Notes under the pieces: generated by a model
What the model was told of the DNA's origin: nothing
Databases searched by the model: none
What the model saw: the letters and a program-made list of their open reading frames with translations, nothing else
Source of the DNA: Papio anubis
Lineage: Eukaryota > Chordata > Mammalia > Primates > Cercopithecidae
NCBI RefSeq assembly: GCF_008728515.1
Contig: NC_044976.1
Span: 214,149,467 to 214,213,466 of the forward strand
Direction: 5' to 3'
Length of the DNA stretch: 64,000 nucleotides
Part shown: positions 45,474 through 56,204 of the stretch, piece after piece
How the letters are laid out: each line of letters opens with the position of its first letter
Numbering within the stretch: the first letter of the stretch is position 1
Translations under genes and position numbers: made by a program

Positions 45474-45765
45474 GGGCAGCCTTGATTGGCTCAAGCCTGT
45501 AATCCCCGCCTGCCAGGGGAGGCCCGAGAGGCAGACGGATCACGGGTCAGGAGATCAAGACCATCCTGGCTAACACGGTGAAACCCCGTCTCTACTAAAA
45601 AAATACAACTTGAGGCTGAGGTAAAGCGCCTATGATCCCAGCTACTTTCGGAGGCTGAGGCGAGGGAGAATGCGTGAACCCGGGAGGTGGAGCTTGCAGT
45701 GAGCGGTCAGCCACTGCACTCAGCCTGAGGCTGACAGGCGAGACTCGTCTCAAAAAAAAAAAAAG
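45474..45765 (+). mobile_element. Second indel-riddled Alu, direct tandem
   Basis: ggctcaagcctgtaatccc and gagcttgcagtgagcggtc suggest the young YR lineage, yet small indels are spread throughout. It ends in an A run at 45752-45763. Confidence 0.85.
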
Positions 45766-45879
45766 CTAGGTAAAAGAGAGTAGAGGCAGGAGTGGTCCCA
45801 CAGCTTGGGAGAGCCACAAGCAGCAGGAGCCAAAAGAGAGATTCTCTGAATGTCTAAAATAATTCATCTGCACACACAA

Positions 45880-45906
45880 TTGGGAAAAAAAAAAAAAAAA
45901 AAAAAA
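45880..45906 (+). repeat. Isolated poly(A) run
   Basis: About 23 A's not attached to an Alu body; perhaps the tail of a lost element. Confidence 0.6.
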
Positions 45907-46012
45907 ACACTGGTTTTAGACCCAAACCAGTCGAATAGGAGACGTCCTTTATGTTTGTCCTTGCCGAGATCTGATAATAAGATATTTGAAAATGTTATTT
46001 TTGGTTTTTTTT

Positions 46013-46130
46013 TCCTTCTTTGAGACAGGGTCTTGCTCTGTTGCCCAGGCTGGAGTGCAGTGGGCCATTCTCAGCTCACTGCAGCCTGAACTCTTCAGCT
46101 CAAGCAATCCTCCCACCTCAGCCTCCTGAG
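46013..46130 (-). mobile_element. AluJ/S, part 1 (interrupted by LTR7)
   Basis: gagacagggtcttgctctgt to ctcagcctcctgag. Resumes at 46536. Confidence 0.92.
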
Positions 46131-46530
46131 TGTCAGGCCTCTGAGCCCAAGCTAAGCCATCATATCCCCAGTGACCTGCACGTATACATCCAGATGGCCT
46201 GAAGTAACTGAAGATCCACAGAAGTGAAAATAGCCTTAACTGATGACATTCCACCTCACCCTAACTCATCAATGTACTTTGTAATCTCCCCCACCCTTAA
46301 GAAGGTTCTCCCCACCTGTGAGAATATACTTTGTGAGATCCACCCCCTGCCCTCAAAACATTGCTCTTAACTCCACCGCCTATCCTAAAACCTGTAAGAG
46401 CTAATGATAATCCGCCACCCTTTGCTGACTCCTTTTTCAGACTCAGCTGGCCTGCATGCAGGTGAAGTAAACAGCCATGTTGCTCACACAAAACCTGTTT
46501 AGTGGTCTCTTCACACGGACGCGTGAGACA
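46131..46530 (+). mobile_element. Solo LTR7 (HERV-H type)
   Basis: A 400-bp LTR starting TGTCAGGCCTCTGAGCCC and ending GCGTGAGACA, with gatggcctgaagtaactgaa, ccacccttaagaaggttct and tagtggtctcttcacacgga in LTR7 order. Five-base target duplication CTGAG at 46126-46130 and 46531-46535. The TATA region reads cctgtaagag and the poly(A) site agtaaa (46466-46471), both apparently decayed relative to the consensus I remember. No internal viral sequence remains. Confidence 0.93.
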
Positions 46531-46535
46531 CTGAG

Positions 46536-46706
46536 TATCTGGGACTACAGGTGTGCACCCCCACACTCAGCTAATTTTTTTATTTTTTGGAGAGACTGTG
46601 TCTCACTATGTTGCTCAGGCTGGTCTTGAACTCCTGGCCTCAAGTGATCCTCCCACCTCAGCCTCCCAAAGTCCTGGGATTGTAGGCATGAGCCACCACA
46701 CCTGGC
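46536..46706 (-). mobile_element. AluJ/S, part 2
   Basis: tatctgggactacaggtgtg to gccaccacacctggc. Confidence 0.92.
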
Positions 46707-46709
46707 TCT

Positions 46710-47004
46710 TAGAGCTTTAGGGTCGGAAGTCAGCATAATTAAAAGTTGATATTTGGGCTATCATTTTTTAGACAAAGACCAAACGTCCCTCCTGCTTTTT
46801 TCCTCCTTTGGATCTTTGGGAATTTTCTTAGTCGACTGAAACCGCTTTTTAAATCTGTTTGATTCCTCGGTTTGCTTCCTACCTTGTTGGCATAATTTTA
46901 CTGTGTAAAATTTGATGGCCTTTCAGAAAGCTTAGAATCTCCCCAAATTGCCTCTTTTCACTTGTTCTTCTATTTTCTTCCACTTGAAACCAGCACTGCA
47001 AAAT
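46710..47004. other. Intergenic, unassigned
   Basis: AT-rich; nothing recognised. It lies between the solo LTR region and LTR partner 2. Confidence 0.35.
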
Positions 47005-47579
47005 TGTAAGTGAGACAGCGAAGGCAATCTAACCTTGCCAACTCCATCTTGCTTTTAACCTCCAAACTGTGCTTGTTCATGCCTAGGGGTAGAGGGAACT
47101 AACTTTGGAGGAACCTAGTTTATAGTTTCACTTTGAAACAAAGACAATAACAGCCCTTTCCCAAAACAAACTCCCTTCTTGCCTGGGGACTAAACTGCCT
47201 TTGTAGAAAAAACAAATTAGCCAAAAGATTAGAAATTAGGAGTCACGCAGCTGGAGGCCGCAAGATTCTGAACCTCCCCCAATTGTTCCCGGAGACAACA
47301 TCACTATTGTAAAATCTAAGATCAGTGCTTGAGGTATTTGGCAGCCCCTGCATCTGATGGATCAGCTGGCACCACCCAGACTAATAAACTGGCTCATGCG
47401 AACTTGTGTCTCCCAACCAGAAACTGACTCAGTGCGAGATTCAACTCCATATGATTTCATCTCTGGCCCAACCAAGCAGCACTCCCGACTCACTGCCCGC
47501 CCCTGCCCACCAAATTATCCTTAAAAACTCTCATCCCCGAATTCTCGGTGAGACTGATTTGAGTAATAATAAATCTCCA
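47005..47579 (+). mobile_element. LTR fossil, inverted partner 2 (3' end lost)
   Basis: tgtaagtgagacagcgaagg, ccaactccatcttgctttta, ttaaaaactctcatccccga and tttgagtaataataaatctc are the mirror of 43640-44389. An Alu cuts it at 47580. Confidence 0.7.
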
Positions 47580-47878
47580 GGCTGGGCGCAATGGCTTTCG
47601 CCTGTAATCCCAGCACTGTCGGAGGCCAAGGCAGGCGGATCACCTGAGGTCGGGAGTTCAAGACCAGCCTGACCAACATGGAGAAACCCCGTCTCCACTA
47701 AAAATACAAAATTAGCCGGTCATGGTGGCGCATACCTGTAATCCCAGCTACTCGGGAGGCTGAGGCAGGAGAATCGGTTGAACCCGGGAGGCAGAGGTTG
47801 CAGTGAGCCGAGATCGCGCCATTGCACTCCAGCCTGGGCAACAAGAGTGAAACTCTGTCTGAAAAACAAAAACAAAAA
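47580..47878 (+). mobile_element. AluS
   Basis: ggctgggcgcaatggctttc to a (aaaac)n tail. Confidence 0.94.
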
Positions 47879-47904
47879 TAGACAAAATGTACTTTCCTTT
47901 CCCC

Positions 47905-48256
47905 TTTATTATTATTATTTTTATTTTTGAGACGGAGTTTCATTCTTGTTGCCCAGGCTGGAGTGCAATGGCACAATCTTGGCTCGCTGCAACTTCCGCC
48001 TCCTGGGTTCAAGCAATTCTCCTGCTTCAGCGTCCCAAGTAGAGTAGCTGGGATTACAGGTGCCCACCACCACAGCTGGCTAGTGTTTTTTCTTTTTCTT
48101 TCTTTCTTTCTTTTTTTTTTTTTTTTTGTATTTTTAGTAGAGATGGGGGTTTCACCATGTTGGCCAGGCTGGTCTGGAACTCCTGGCCTCAGGTGACGAG
48201 CCCGCCTCGGCATCCCAAAGTGCTAGGATTACAGGCATAAGCCACTGTGCCTGGTC
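47905..48256 (-). mobile_element. AluS with pyrimidine expansion between arms
   Basis: (ttattatta) tail. A 50-base tttctttttctttctttctt tract lies in the middle at 48086-48127. Confidence 0.92.
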
Positions 48257-48374
48257 GTAAATTCTTATCTTAAGGTGGAATGCCAATATAAGAAAGGAAG
48301 TATAGGACAAAGCCAAAAGTTTCCAAGCTGTTGAAGGTTTATGAAAGATAAATCTCATGAAAATAATTTTGTTT

Positions 48375-48667
48375 GGCTGGGCATGGTGGCTCACGCCTGT
48401 AATCCCATCACTTTGGGAGGCCAAGGAGGGTGACCTGAGGTCAGGAGTTCGAGACCAGGCTGACCAACATGGTGAAACCCCGTCTCTACTAAAAATACAA
48501 AAATTAGCCAGGCATGGTGGCACACGCCTCTAGTCCCAGCTACTCAGGAGGCTGAGGCAGGAGAATTGCTTGAATCTGGGAGGCAGAAGTTGCAGTGAGC
48601 CAAGATCGTACCACTGTACTCAGCCTGGTTAACAGAGCAAGACCCGGTCTCCAAAAAAAAAAAAAAA
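48375..48667 (+). mobile_element. AluS
   Basis: ggctgggcatggtggctcac to a poly(A) run at 48653-48667. Confidence 0.94.
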
Positions 48668-48756
48668 GTTTCATGGAAATCTTATACTGTGTGGTCAATG
48701 CTGACTGAGATTAGATGAATTAATTTGTTTATTAGGTTTTATTAACATTAGCTTTA

Positions 48757-49057
48757 GGGCTGAACTCAGTAACTCACACCTGTAATGCCAGCACTTTGGG
48801 AGGCCAATATGGGAGGCTCCCTTAAGGCTAGGAGTTCGAGACCAGCCTGGGCAACATAGTGAGCCCCTGTCTCTACTAAAAATATATATATATAAAAATT
48901 AGCCAGGCTTGGTGATGCACAACTATGGTCCCAGCTGCTCCAAAGGCTGACGATATTGGAGGATCACCTGAGCCTGGGAGGTCAAGGCTGCAGTGAGCCA
49001 AATTCACACCCCTGCACTCCAGCCTGGGCAACAGAGTGAGACCCTTTCTCAGAAACA
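48757..49057 (+). mobile_element. AluJ with internal (ta)n
   Basis: gggctgaactcagtaactca; atatatatata at 48880-48893. Confidence 0.87.
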
Positions 49058-49144
49058 TAATTAGCTTTAGCATGAATAATATACTGACACAAAGATAGAA
49101 TTTGGTTTTCTCTTTGAATATGATTTTCATATGATATTAATAAG

Positions 49145-49450
49145 AGGTTGATGCGGTGGCTCACGCCTAGAATCCCAGCACTTTGGGAGGCCAAGGCCGG
49201 TGGATCACTGGAGGTCAGGAGTTCGAGACCAGCCTGGCCAACTTGGTGAGACCCCATCTCTATTAAAAATACAAAAATTAGCCAGGAATGGTGGCGGGTG
49301 CCTGTCGTTCCAGCTACTTGGGAGGCTGAGGCAGGAGGATCACTTGAACCTGGGAGGTGAAGGTTGCAGTGAGCCAAGATCATGCCACTGTACTCCAGCC
49401 TGGGTGATAGAGGGAGACTCCATCTCAAAAAAAAAAGAGAGAGAGAGATA
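49145..49450 (+). mobile_element. AluS with (ga)n tail
   Basis: gaggttgatgcggtggctca; tail ends in agagagagagaga. Confidence 0.92.
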
Positions 49451-49453
49451 ATA

Positions 49454-49742
49454 GGCCGGGCGTGGGGCTGACACCTGTAATCTCAGCACTTTGGGAGGCC
49501 AAGGCAGGTGGATCACCTGAGGTCAGGAGTTCGAGACCTGCCTGGCTAACATGGCAAAACCCCATCTCTACTAAAAATACAAAATGTAGCCAGGAGTGGT
49601 GGCGTGTGCCTGTAATCGCAGCTACTCAGGAGACTGAAGCAGGAGAATCTTTTGAACCTGGGAGGTGGAGGTTGCAGTGGGCCAAGATCACGCCACTGAA
49701 CTCCAGCCTGGGTGACAGAGTGAGACTCTGTCTCAAAAACAA
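49454..49742 (+). mobile_element. AluS, tandem with the previous
   Basis: ggccgggcgtggggctgaca to ctgtctcaaaaacaagg. It sits in the previous Alu's tail. Confidence 0.92.
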
Positions 49743-49909
49743 GGCGGGGGGGTGGGTAATAAAAGATTTTTGTTCATCTTTTGCATAAATTGCAAAAAAA
49801 AAAAAAAAAGAGGGAAAGACAGATTCTAGTAGTCTCATGCTATCTTTATTAGGTTTTTTGTTATTGTTGTTTAAATCAACAATTTTTATTGTTGTTTTAA
49901 ATAAACATT

Positions 49910-50125
49910 GTTGATTAATTGGTTTTTTAAAATGTTTTTATTTCCATAGGTTATTGGGGAACAGATGGTGTTTGGTTACATGAGTAAGTTCTTTAATAGT
50001 GATATGTGAGATTTTGGTGCACCCGTCACCCAAGTAGCACACACTGAACCCAATTTGTAGTCCTTTATCCCTCACACCCTTCCCAGCCTGTCCCCCGGGT
50101 CCCCAAGGTCTTTTGATTGTTTGGA
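49910..50125 (-). mobile_element. L1 3' UTR fragment
   Basis: ggggaacagatggtgtttgg, atgagtaagttctttaatag, aacccaatttgtagtccttt and cccccgggtccccaaggtc are the antisense L1 3' UTR. Related piece at 62663-62850. Confidence 0.8.
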
Positions 50126-50311
50126 AAGCTGAGTCTCCTCTCTATCATACAGAAAAATCATACAGAAAACATTGTCAAATAAAAAATGGTGTTTAACTTT
50201 CTTTGAGTTATATTTGTATGAATACGTTACTAATATGTGTCCCAAAATTATATGAGATTCCTAAAATTCTGATATGTCTTGATATATATTGGCTGACATA
50301 ATTATGGTTAA

Positions 50312-50658
50312 ATTTTTTTTTTTTTTTTTTTTGAGTTGGAGTTTCGCTCTTATTGCCCAGGCAGGAGTGTAGTGGTACGGTCTCGGCTCACTGCAACTTT
50401 TGCCTCCTGGGTTCAAGCGATTCTCCTGGCTCAGCCTCCCGAGTAGCTAGGATTACAGCTGCCCACCACCACGCCCAGCTAATTTTTGTATTTTTAGTAG
50501 AGACGGGGTTTCACCATGTTGGCCAGGCTGGTCTTGAACTCCTGACCTCAGGTATCTGCCCCCCTCGGCCTCCCAAAGTGCTGGCATTATAGGCTTGAGC
50601 CTGTAAAATAATAATAGGTCATTTAGCCCAAGTGATAATTCAGTTTAGGCACCCGGCC
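50312..50658 (-). mobile_element. AluS with 50-base filler near its head
   Basis: cattataggcttgagcc is followed by about 50 non-Alu bases (tgtaaaataataataggtca...), then cacccggcc. Confidence 0.88.
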
Positions 50659-50827
50659 TAAATTGTTGTACGTCATAGAAATAACCAAATTCCTTGTCAG
50701 TTGCATCTTTAACCATGACTTCTCTTTTGTCAGCCACAGACAATTATTATTTTACTTTGATTCTTCTCAAAAAGCAGTTTAAATTCATTAAAAGGACACT
50801 GACAAGTACTCTTGGATATGGGTTTCT

Positions 50828-51122
50828 TTTTTCTTTCTTTTTTTTAGATGGAGTCTCGCTCTGTCGCCAGGCTAGAGTGCAGGGACACGATCTTGGCTCA
50901 CTGCAGCCACTGCCTCCCGGATTCAAGCGATTCTCCTGCCTCAGCCTCCCGAGTAGCTGGGAGTACAGGTGCGCACCACCACACCCAGCTAATTTTTGTA
51001 TTTTTAGTGGAGACAGGGTTTCACCATGTTGTCTAGGATGGTCTTGATCTCTTCACCTCGTGATCTGCCCGTCTTGGCCTCCCAAAGTGCTGGTTTACAG
51101 GTGTGAGCCACCACGCCCTGCC
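50828..51122 (-). mobile_element. AluS/Y with exact 14-bp target duplication
   Basis: ggatatgggtttct at 50814-50827 and 51123-51136. Confidence 0.96.
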
Positions 51123-51136
51123 GGATATGGGTTTCT

Positions 51137-51730
51137 GATAACTTTGGAGATCATATCACTGGACTAAGTAAAAACTTTCAGAACTCTAATAAACTGATGC
51201 GTTCACGAAGATTGCTAACCCAACATCAAGCAGAACAAGAATTCATTGCGTGGGACTGACCTGATAGAGGACTGGAATGATTTTTATGACTTTGTGTTAA
51301 AAACATTGCTGATTTTTTTATATTTGCTTTCCAGAGTCAATAAAACTTTTTTCTTTTGAGCTATTTATAGCTTATAGCAATTAGGTAAAACATAACTTTG
51401 GGAACAGAATTGAAACAATTGTCTTTCTCTCCACCTCGTTTCTCTAAAATCTGGAAACTACGAGTATTGTATTTTATGGCAATCTAGTTATTTGTAGAAG
51501 TTCAATAAGAATCTGTTTTATGTAACAGGACCCAGTCGAGACACTAGTTATTTTACCAAGGCTTTCACTCTCATAGCATATTTTCAGCTATGATGAGACT
51601 GCTTTGAGGAATTGAGATTTTGACTTTACAAAGCCAATTAAAATCCCCTTTGAAAAACTGGCCTGGTACCTTGTGTACACGGTCCCCTTTCAAGGTTTCT
51701 GATCTTGCAGCAAGTAAAGAATGTTACTTT
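51137..51730. other. Unassigned, possibly ERV-derived
   Basis: AT-rich, upstream of LTR copy B and separated from it by an Alu. No retroviral reading frame is visible. Confidence 0.3.
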
Positions 51731-51731
51731 C

Positions 51732-52043
51732 TGGCCTGGTGCAGTAACGCATGTCTGTAATCCTAGCACTTTGGGAGACTGAAGCGGGCAGATCACTTGA
51801 GGTCAGGAGTTCAAGACCAGCCTGGCCAACATGGCAAAGCCCTGTCTCTACTAAAAATACAAAAATTAGCTGGGTGTGGTGGTGCATGCCTGTAATCCCA
51901 GCTACTCAGAAGGCTGAGGCACGAGAATTGCTGGAACCTAGGAGGTGGAGGTTGCAGTGAGCTAAGATCACACCACTGCACTCCAGCCTGGATAACAGAC
52001 TGAGATTCTGTCTCAAAAAATAAATAAATAAATAAATAAAATA
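51732..52043 (+). mobile_element. AluS with (aaat)n tail
   Basis: tggcctggtgcagtaacgca to aataaataaataaataaa. Confidence 0.93.
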
Positions 52044-52059
52044 AAAGTCACTTTCTGAT

Positions 52060-52804
52060 TGGCCCAAGAACATCAAGATGTTTTGGAGACCTTGAGAAGA
52101 GAGGAGCTCGCCCGGCTGGTACAGGTATTACAGGTACAGTCTAATGGTGGATCCTTGGCTTGGTTTCTTAGCCTTGAGGCTTTTAAGAGTCTAATTTGAA
52201 ATTCCTTATGAAAGGTTCAGCAAAGCCAACCTGAAGCAGCCTATACGGCTGATCACTGTTCTTGCACTTTATGCAAATAATCAGCCCAAATATAATACTA
52301 AAACTTATTTTGCAAGTGAATTAGTCCTAGTAAGATTTATTTTGGTAAAAATGGGGACTGCAGAGAGGGAAGAGTTATATTTCAGAAGAAAACCATAGCG
52401 CACCTGTTATTCGATTCTAACCCTGCCCATTGTTTTGAGTTTTTATTATTTTCCTTTTGGACTGAATCTCCAATTGAATAGGTTTTTTACTATGTATCTC
52501 TCGTTGTTTTACTTCTTCTGAGAAAACCAAAAGTATGAAATTCTGAGGACTGGAGATGAGTCAACAAGCGACATCAGTTATATAAATTAGAGGCTGGACT
52601 GAGGACTGTTCCGGAATAAACCTTCCCAGGGCTGCATTATGAAGGATGTCGATCACTCTCGCCTAAGCAGAGATCGGTCATCAGTGCTTTCGTGGGAAGG
52701 TTGTTGATCAACAGTGGGGAGATGAGGAAAGAAAAGTAGCTCGGAGCAGTCTGAGCGATGTCAGGTATGCAGGCCACAAAAGACGGGAGTACAGACCTCA
52801 GTCC
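52060..52804. other. Unassigned sequence upstream of LTR copy B
   Basis: May belong to the same retroviral fossil; nothing definite. Confidence 0.3.
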
Positions 52805-53140
52805 TGTTGCCCACACATCCATGCCTAGGGGTAGTTGTTTAAAGCCATTTTGTTCCTAACTAGCTGCTTTACCCTTTATCTTCATGTTCCTGGAATTTGT
52901 GATACAAAGAACAACGTATAATCAATCAATAGTTTATGTTGTTTTAATATAAATTCTTGATAAACAACTCAGAAACCGCCTCTTCTTTGTCTTTAAAACT
53001 TCACTTGTAACTGCTGCTTATCAGACTGTATGTTCAGGGCAACTTGAATCTACACTGCCCGGCTGCCACCCCCAAGCTTGGCCCAAACATTCTCTCTACT
53101 TATATTAATTATGCCTCAGCTTCTTCCTTTTAGGTCACCA
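52805..53140 (+). mobile_element. LTR fossil, copy B
   Basis: catgttcctggaatttgtga, tcttgataaacaactcagaa, aactgctgcttatcagactg and caagcttggcccaaacattc parallel copy A (41460-42850). The poly(A) hexamer is lost here. Confidence 0.65.
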
Positions 53141-53326
53141 TGTCAAAGAGGCATATTTTGGGGTGGCATATTCTGATCTACACAATCGTCCGGGCAGGAG
53201 TGTGTTCAGTTCCCATCACCTCTGAGCGCACCCAAACTGTCTTTTGCTTGTCCCCTCACCTTGGCGTGACGGCATAGGAGCTGGCCCTTCCCCCACTCCA
53301 TTCATTGCCCTTTAAGAATTACTGTA

Positions 53327-53623
53327 GGCCGGGCGCCGTGGCTCACGCCTGTAATACCAGCACTCTAGGAGGCCGAGATGGGCGGATCACAAGGTCAGGA
53401 GATCAAGACCATCTTGGCTAAAACGGTGAAACCCCGTCTCTACTAAAAATACAAAAAATTAGCCAGGAGTGGTGGAGGGCCCCTGTAGTCCCAGCTACTC
53501 AGGAGGCTGAGGCAGGAGAATGGCGTGAACCCGGGAGGCAGAGCCTGCAGTGAGCCAAAGCCGAGATCGCGCCACTGCACTCCAGCCTGGGCCACAGAGT
53601 GACACTCCCTCTCAAAAAAAAAA
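53327..53623 (+). mobile_element. AluY, first of a same-site pair
   Basis: aagaattactgta (53314-53326) and aagaattattgta (53624-53636) flank it. Confidence 0.95.
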
Positions 53624-53640
53624 AAGAATTATTGTATGTG

Positions 53641-53974
53641 GCAGGGCATGGTGGCTCATGCCTGTAATCCCAGCACTTTGAGAGGCTGAAGTAGGTGGAT
53701 CACCTGAGATGAGGCATTCAAAACCAGCCTGGCCAACATGGCGAAACTACATCTCTACTAAAAATACAAAAATTAGCCAGGCGTGGTGGGTGCCTGTAAT
53801 CCCAGCTATTCAGGAGGCTGAGGCAGGAGAATTGCTAGAACCCAGGAAGCAGAGATTGCAGTGAGCCAAGATCGCACCACTGCACTCCCGCCTGGGCGAC
53901 AGAGCAAGACTCCGTCAAAAGAAAGAAAGAGAGAAAGAGAAAAAGAGAAGAAAGAAAAGAAAAGAAAAGAAAGA
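53641..53974 (+). mobile_element. AluS with (gaaa)n tail, second of the pair
   Basis: A third copy of the flank, aagaattgctgta, follows at 53975-53987. Confidence 0.93.
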
Positions 53975-53999
53975 AAGAATTGCTGTATGTTTTATTTGC

Positions 54000-54490
54000 T
54001 CCTTCTCTCTTCTTCACTGGGTGCTTCCTCCTTGTATGTATGTAGGCTGTCGACACTTCCAGCCTCCTGGTATAAGGCACAAGGTCAGGCCTACAGACAG
54101 ATTGGGAGGGTAGAAACTACAAGCCCTAACTCAGGTTATCACTTATATAGATGGTCAAAGGAAAAGCAGGCGAAGATGCTAGCTCCCTATGGCCCTCGCA
54201 CCAGGGAATGCTGAAGCAAAAGGGGTCAGGTGACTGCAGTGCCAGTGGTGGCACACGCTGTTGCTGGAGGGCTGCTGCCATGCGGCCACTAGTTTACCAC
54301 CTGCAACTGTGCCCTGCGTGAGGGAGGGAAAGGGAGGAAGGCCCATACATCACCAGAACCTATTGAACTAAAAGGAAAGGGCTGAGGCATAAAATAGAAC
54401 GTAAAGTGGTTACGTGAGCCGAAGTGAGGAGAGCTGCCCAGGACACACTTCCAGGCTGCCTTGGGGAGTGCACCATCCGGCCTTTGTTAC
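54000..54490. other. Intergenic, no recognised content
   Basis: Single-copy-like; nothing supported. Confidence 0.4.
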
Positions 54491-54501
54491 AAGCAGGCTT
54501 T

Positions 54502-54552
54502 TATTTATTTATTTATTTATATATATTGTTGTTGTTGTCATTGTTGTTGTTT
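54502..54552. repeat. (ttta)n followed by (ttg)n
   Basis: Compound microsatellite forming the tail of the next Alu. Confidence 0.85.
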
Positions 54553-54840
54553 TGAGACAGAGTCTCACTCTGTTGCCCTGTCTGGAATGCAGCAGCACGA
54601 TCTTCGCTCACGGCAACCTCCATCTCCCGGGTTCAGTTCAAGCGAGTATCGTGCCTCAGCCTCCCAAGTAGCTGGGATTACAGGAGTGCGCCACCAGGCC
54701 CGGCCAGTTTTTGTATTTTTAGTAGACATGGGGCTTCACCACATTGACCAGGTTGGTCTTGAACTCCTGACCTCAAGAGATCTGCCCGCCACGGCCTCCC
54801 AGAGTGCTGGGATGACAGGGGTGAGCCACCGAGCGCGGCC
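54553..54840 (-). mobile_element. AluS, full length
   Basis: gagacagagtctcactctgt to gccaccgagcgcggcc. Confidence 0.94.
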
Positions 54841-54844
54841 TACA

Positions 54845-55545
54845 TTTTTTGGTGGTTGTTTTTATCTTTTTAATTTAGTTTTTTATTTTTCTTTCTTCTT
54901 TCTTTGTTTTTCTCCTTTTTTAGTTTTATTTCTTTGTGTTTGTATTTTTTTCACAAGTAGATTTTTAAAGGCAAAAGGCACAAGGAGTGGGCTGATACAA
55001 GGTTGTCTGCCAGGACTCCTCACTGGAGGGCGGGGTGGCACTGGATGCTGATTGGCTCCACGTTGCTGAGCCATGGCATTTGAGGGAGGGTGCCAGTGTA
55101 GGGCATTTTATGGCTACTTGGCATCACTGAATCTGGAGCCCACATAGCAAGTGGCTTCAAGAGGAAATTATTTAGCTCAAGGAGGAGTGAGAGGCAACTT
55201 CTGCCACATTTTAAATGTTTCTCTGGACCTGATCTTTTAAAGGTGCTCACATTCCTCAGATTAAACGTTTTCTTTTTCTTTCTCAAACCCGAGAAGTGAT
55301 GGGAAATGATCTCGTGCCATCCTCTCAGGAAGGCAGGAGTCAGGTAGAAAACGGTCTTGCAGCTTCTCACAAGCCTCCCATGACCCCGTGCTCCCAGAGT
55401 ATCACAGGCTGATCAGATTAAATCCAGACTCACCTTCCACTGCAGATCAAGCCTGGCTTCTGTGGCCTCTGTGGGTATGAACCAGGTCCCCAGGGCACTA
55501 TTCCCCTGCACAAACCACTCCACACGTTTCCTGAACCTTTCTCTA
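54845..55545. other. Intergenic, no recognised content
   Basis: T-rich until 54950, then single-copy-like. Confidence 0.4.
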
Positions 55546-55548
55546 GCT

Positions 55549-56203
55549 GTAATGGGCTGAACTGTGCACCTCCTTCCCCAATTCATATGTTGAAATAGGA
55601 ATCCCTAAAGCCTCAGAATGGGGCTATATTTTGAGATAGGGCCTTGAAAGAGATAATTAAGTTAAAATGAGGTCGTAAGGGTGTTCCCCAATCCAATACT
55701 GCTGCTGTCCTTATAGGAAGAGGGGATTGGGGCCAGGCACAGGGGCCCACGCCTGTAATCCCAGCACCTCGGGAGGCTGAGGCTGGTGGATCACTTGAGG
55801 TCAGGAATTGGAGACCAGCCTGGCCAACATGGTGAAACCCCATCTGTACTAAAAATACAAAATTAGCCCGGCGTGGTGGTGTATGCCTGTAGTCCCAGCT
55901 ACTCCAGAGGCTGAGGCAGGAGGATGGCTTGAACCTGGGAGGCAGAGGTTGCAGTGAGCCGAGATCACACCACTGCACTCCAGCGTGGGTGACAGAGAGC
56001 ACGCACAGAGGGACGACCAGGTGAGGATGGAGCAAGAAGACAGCCACCTACAAGCCAAGGAGAGAAGCTTCGGAAAAAAACAACCGTGCTGACATCTTGA
56101 CACTGGACTTCCAGCCTCCAGAATTATGAGAAAATAAATGTCAGTTGTTTAAGGCACCTATTTGTGGTACTTTGTTATGGGGGCTTCCGCAAATTAATAC
56201 ACT
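55549..56203 (+). mobile_element. MaLR LTR (MLT1-type), split by an Alu
   Basis: gggctgaactgtgcacctcc, aattcatatgttgaaatagg and gttaaaatgaggtcgtaagg lie left of the Alu. acaagccaaggagagaagct, cttccagcctccagaattat, AATAAA at 56133-56138 and gtggtactttgttatggggg lie right. Order and spacing fit a full mammalian MaLR LTR. Confidence 0.85.
55731..55999 (+). mobile_element. Alu without poly(A)
   Basis: ggccaggcacaggggcccac to cagcgtgggtgacagagag. It runs directly into LTR sequence, so the tail is lost. Confidence 0.9.
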
Positions 56204-56204
56204 G

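Noticed and set aside
45203..50000. Regularly spaced repeats suggestive of an array
   Set aside because: The spacing is simply consecutive Alus; nothing like a CRISPR or satellite array.
40010..53140. Possible intact endogenous retrovirus
   Set aside because: Only LTR-type pieces are visible; no gag, pol or env frame and no clear primer-binding site were found.
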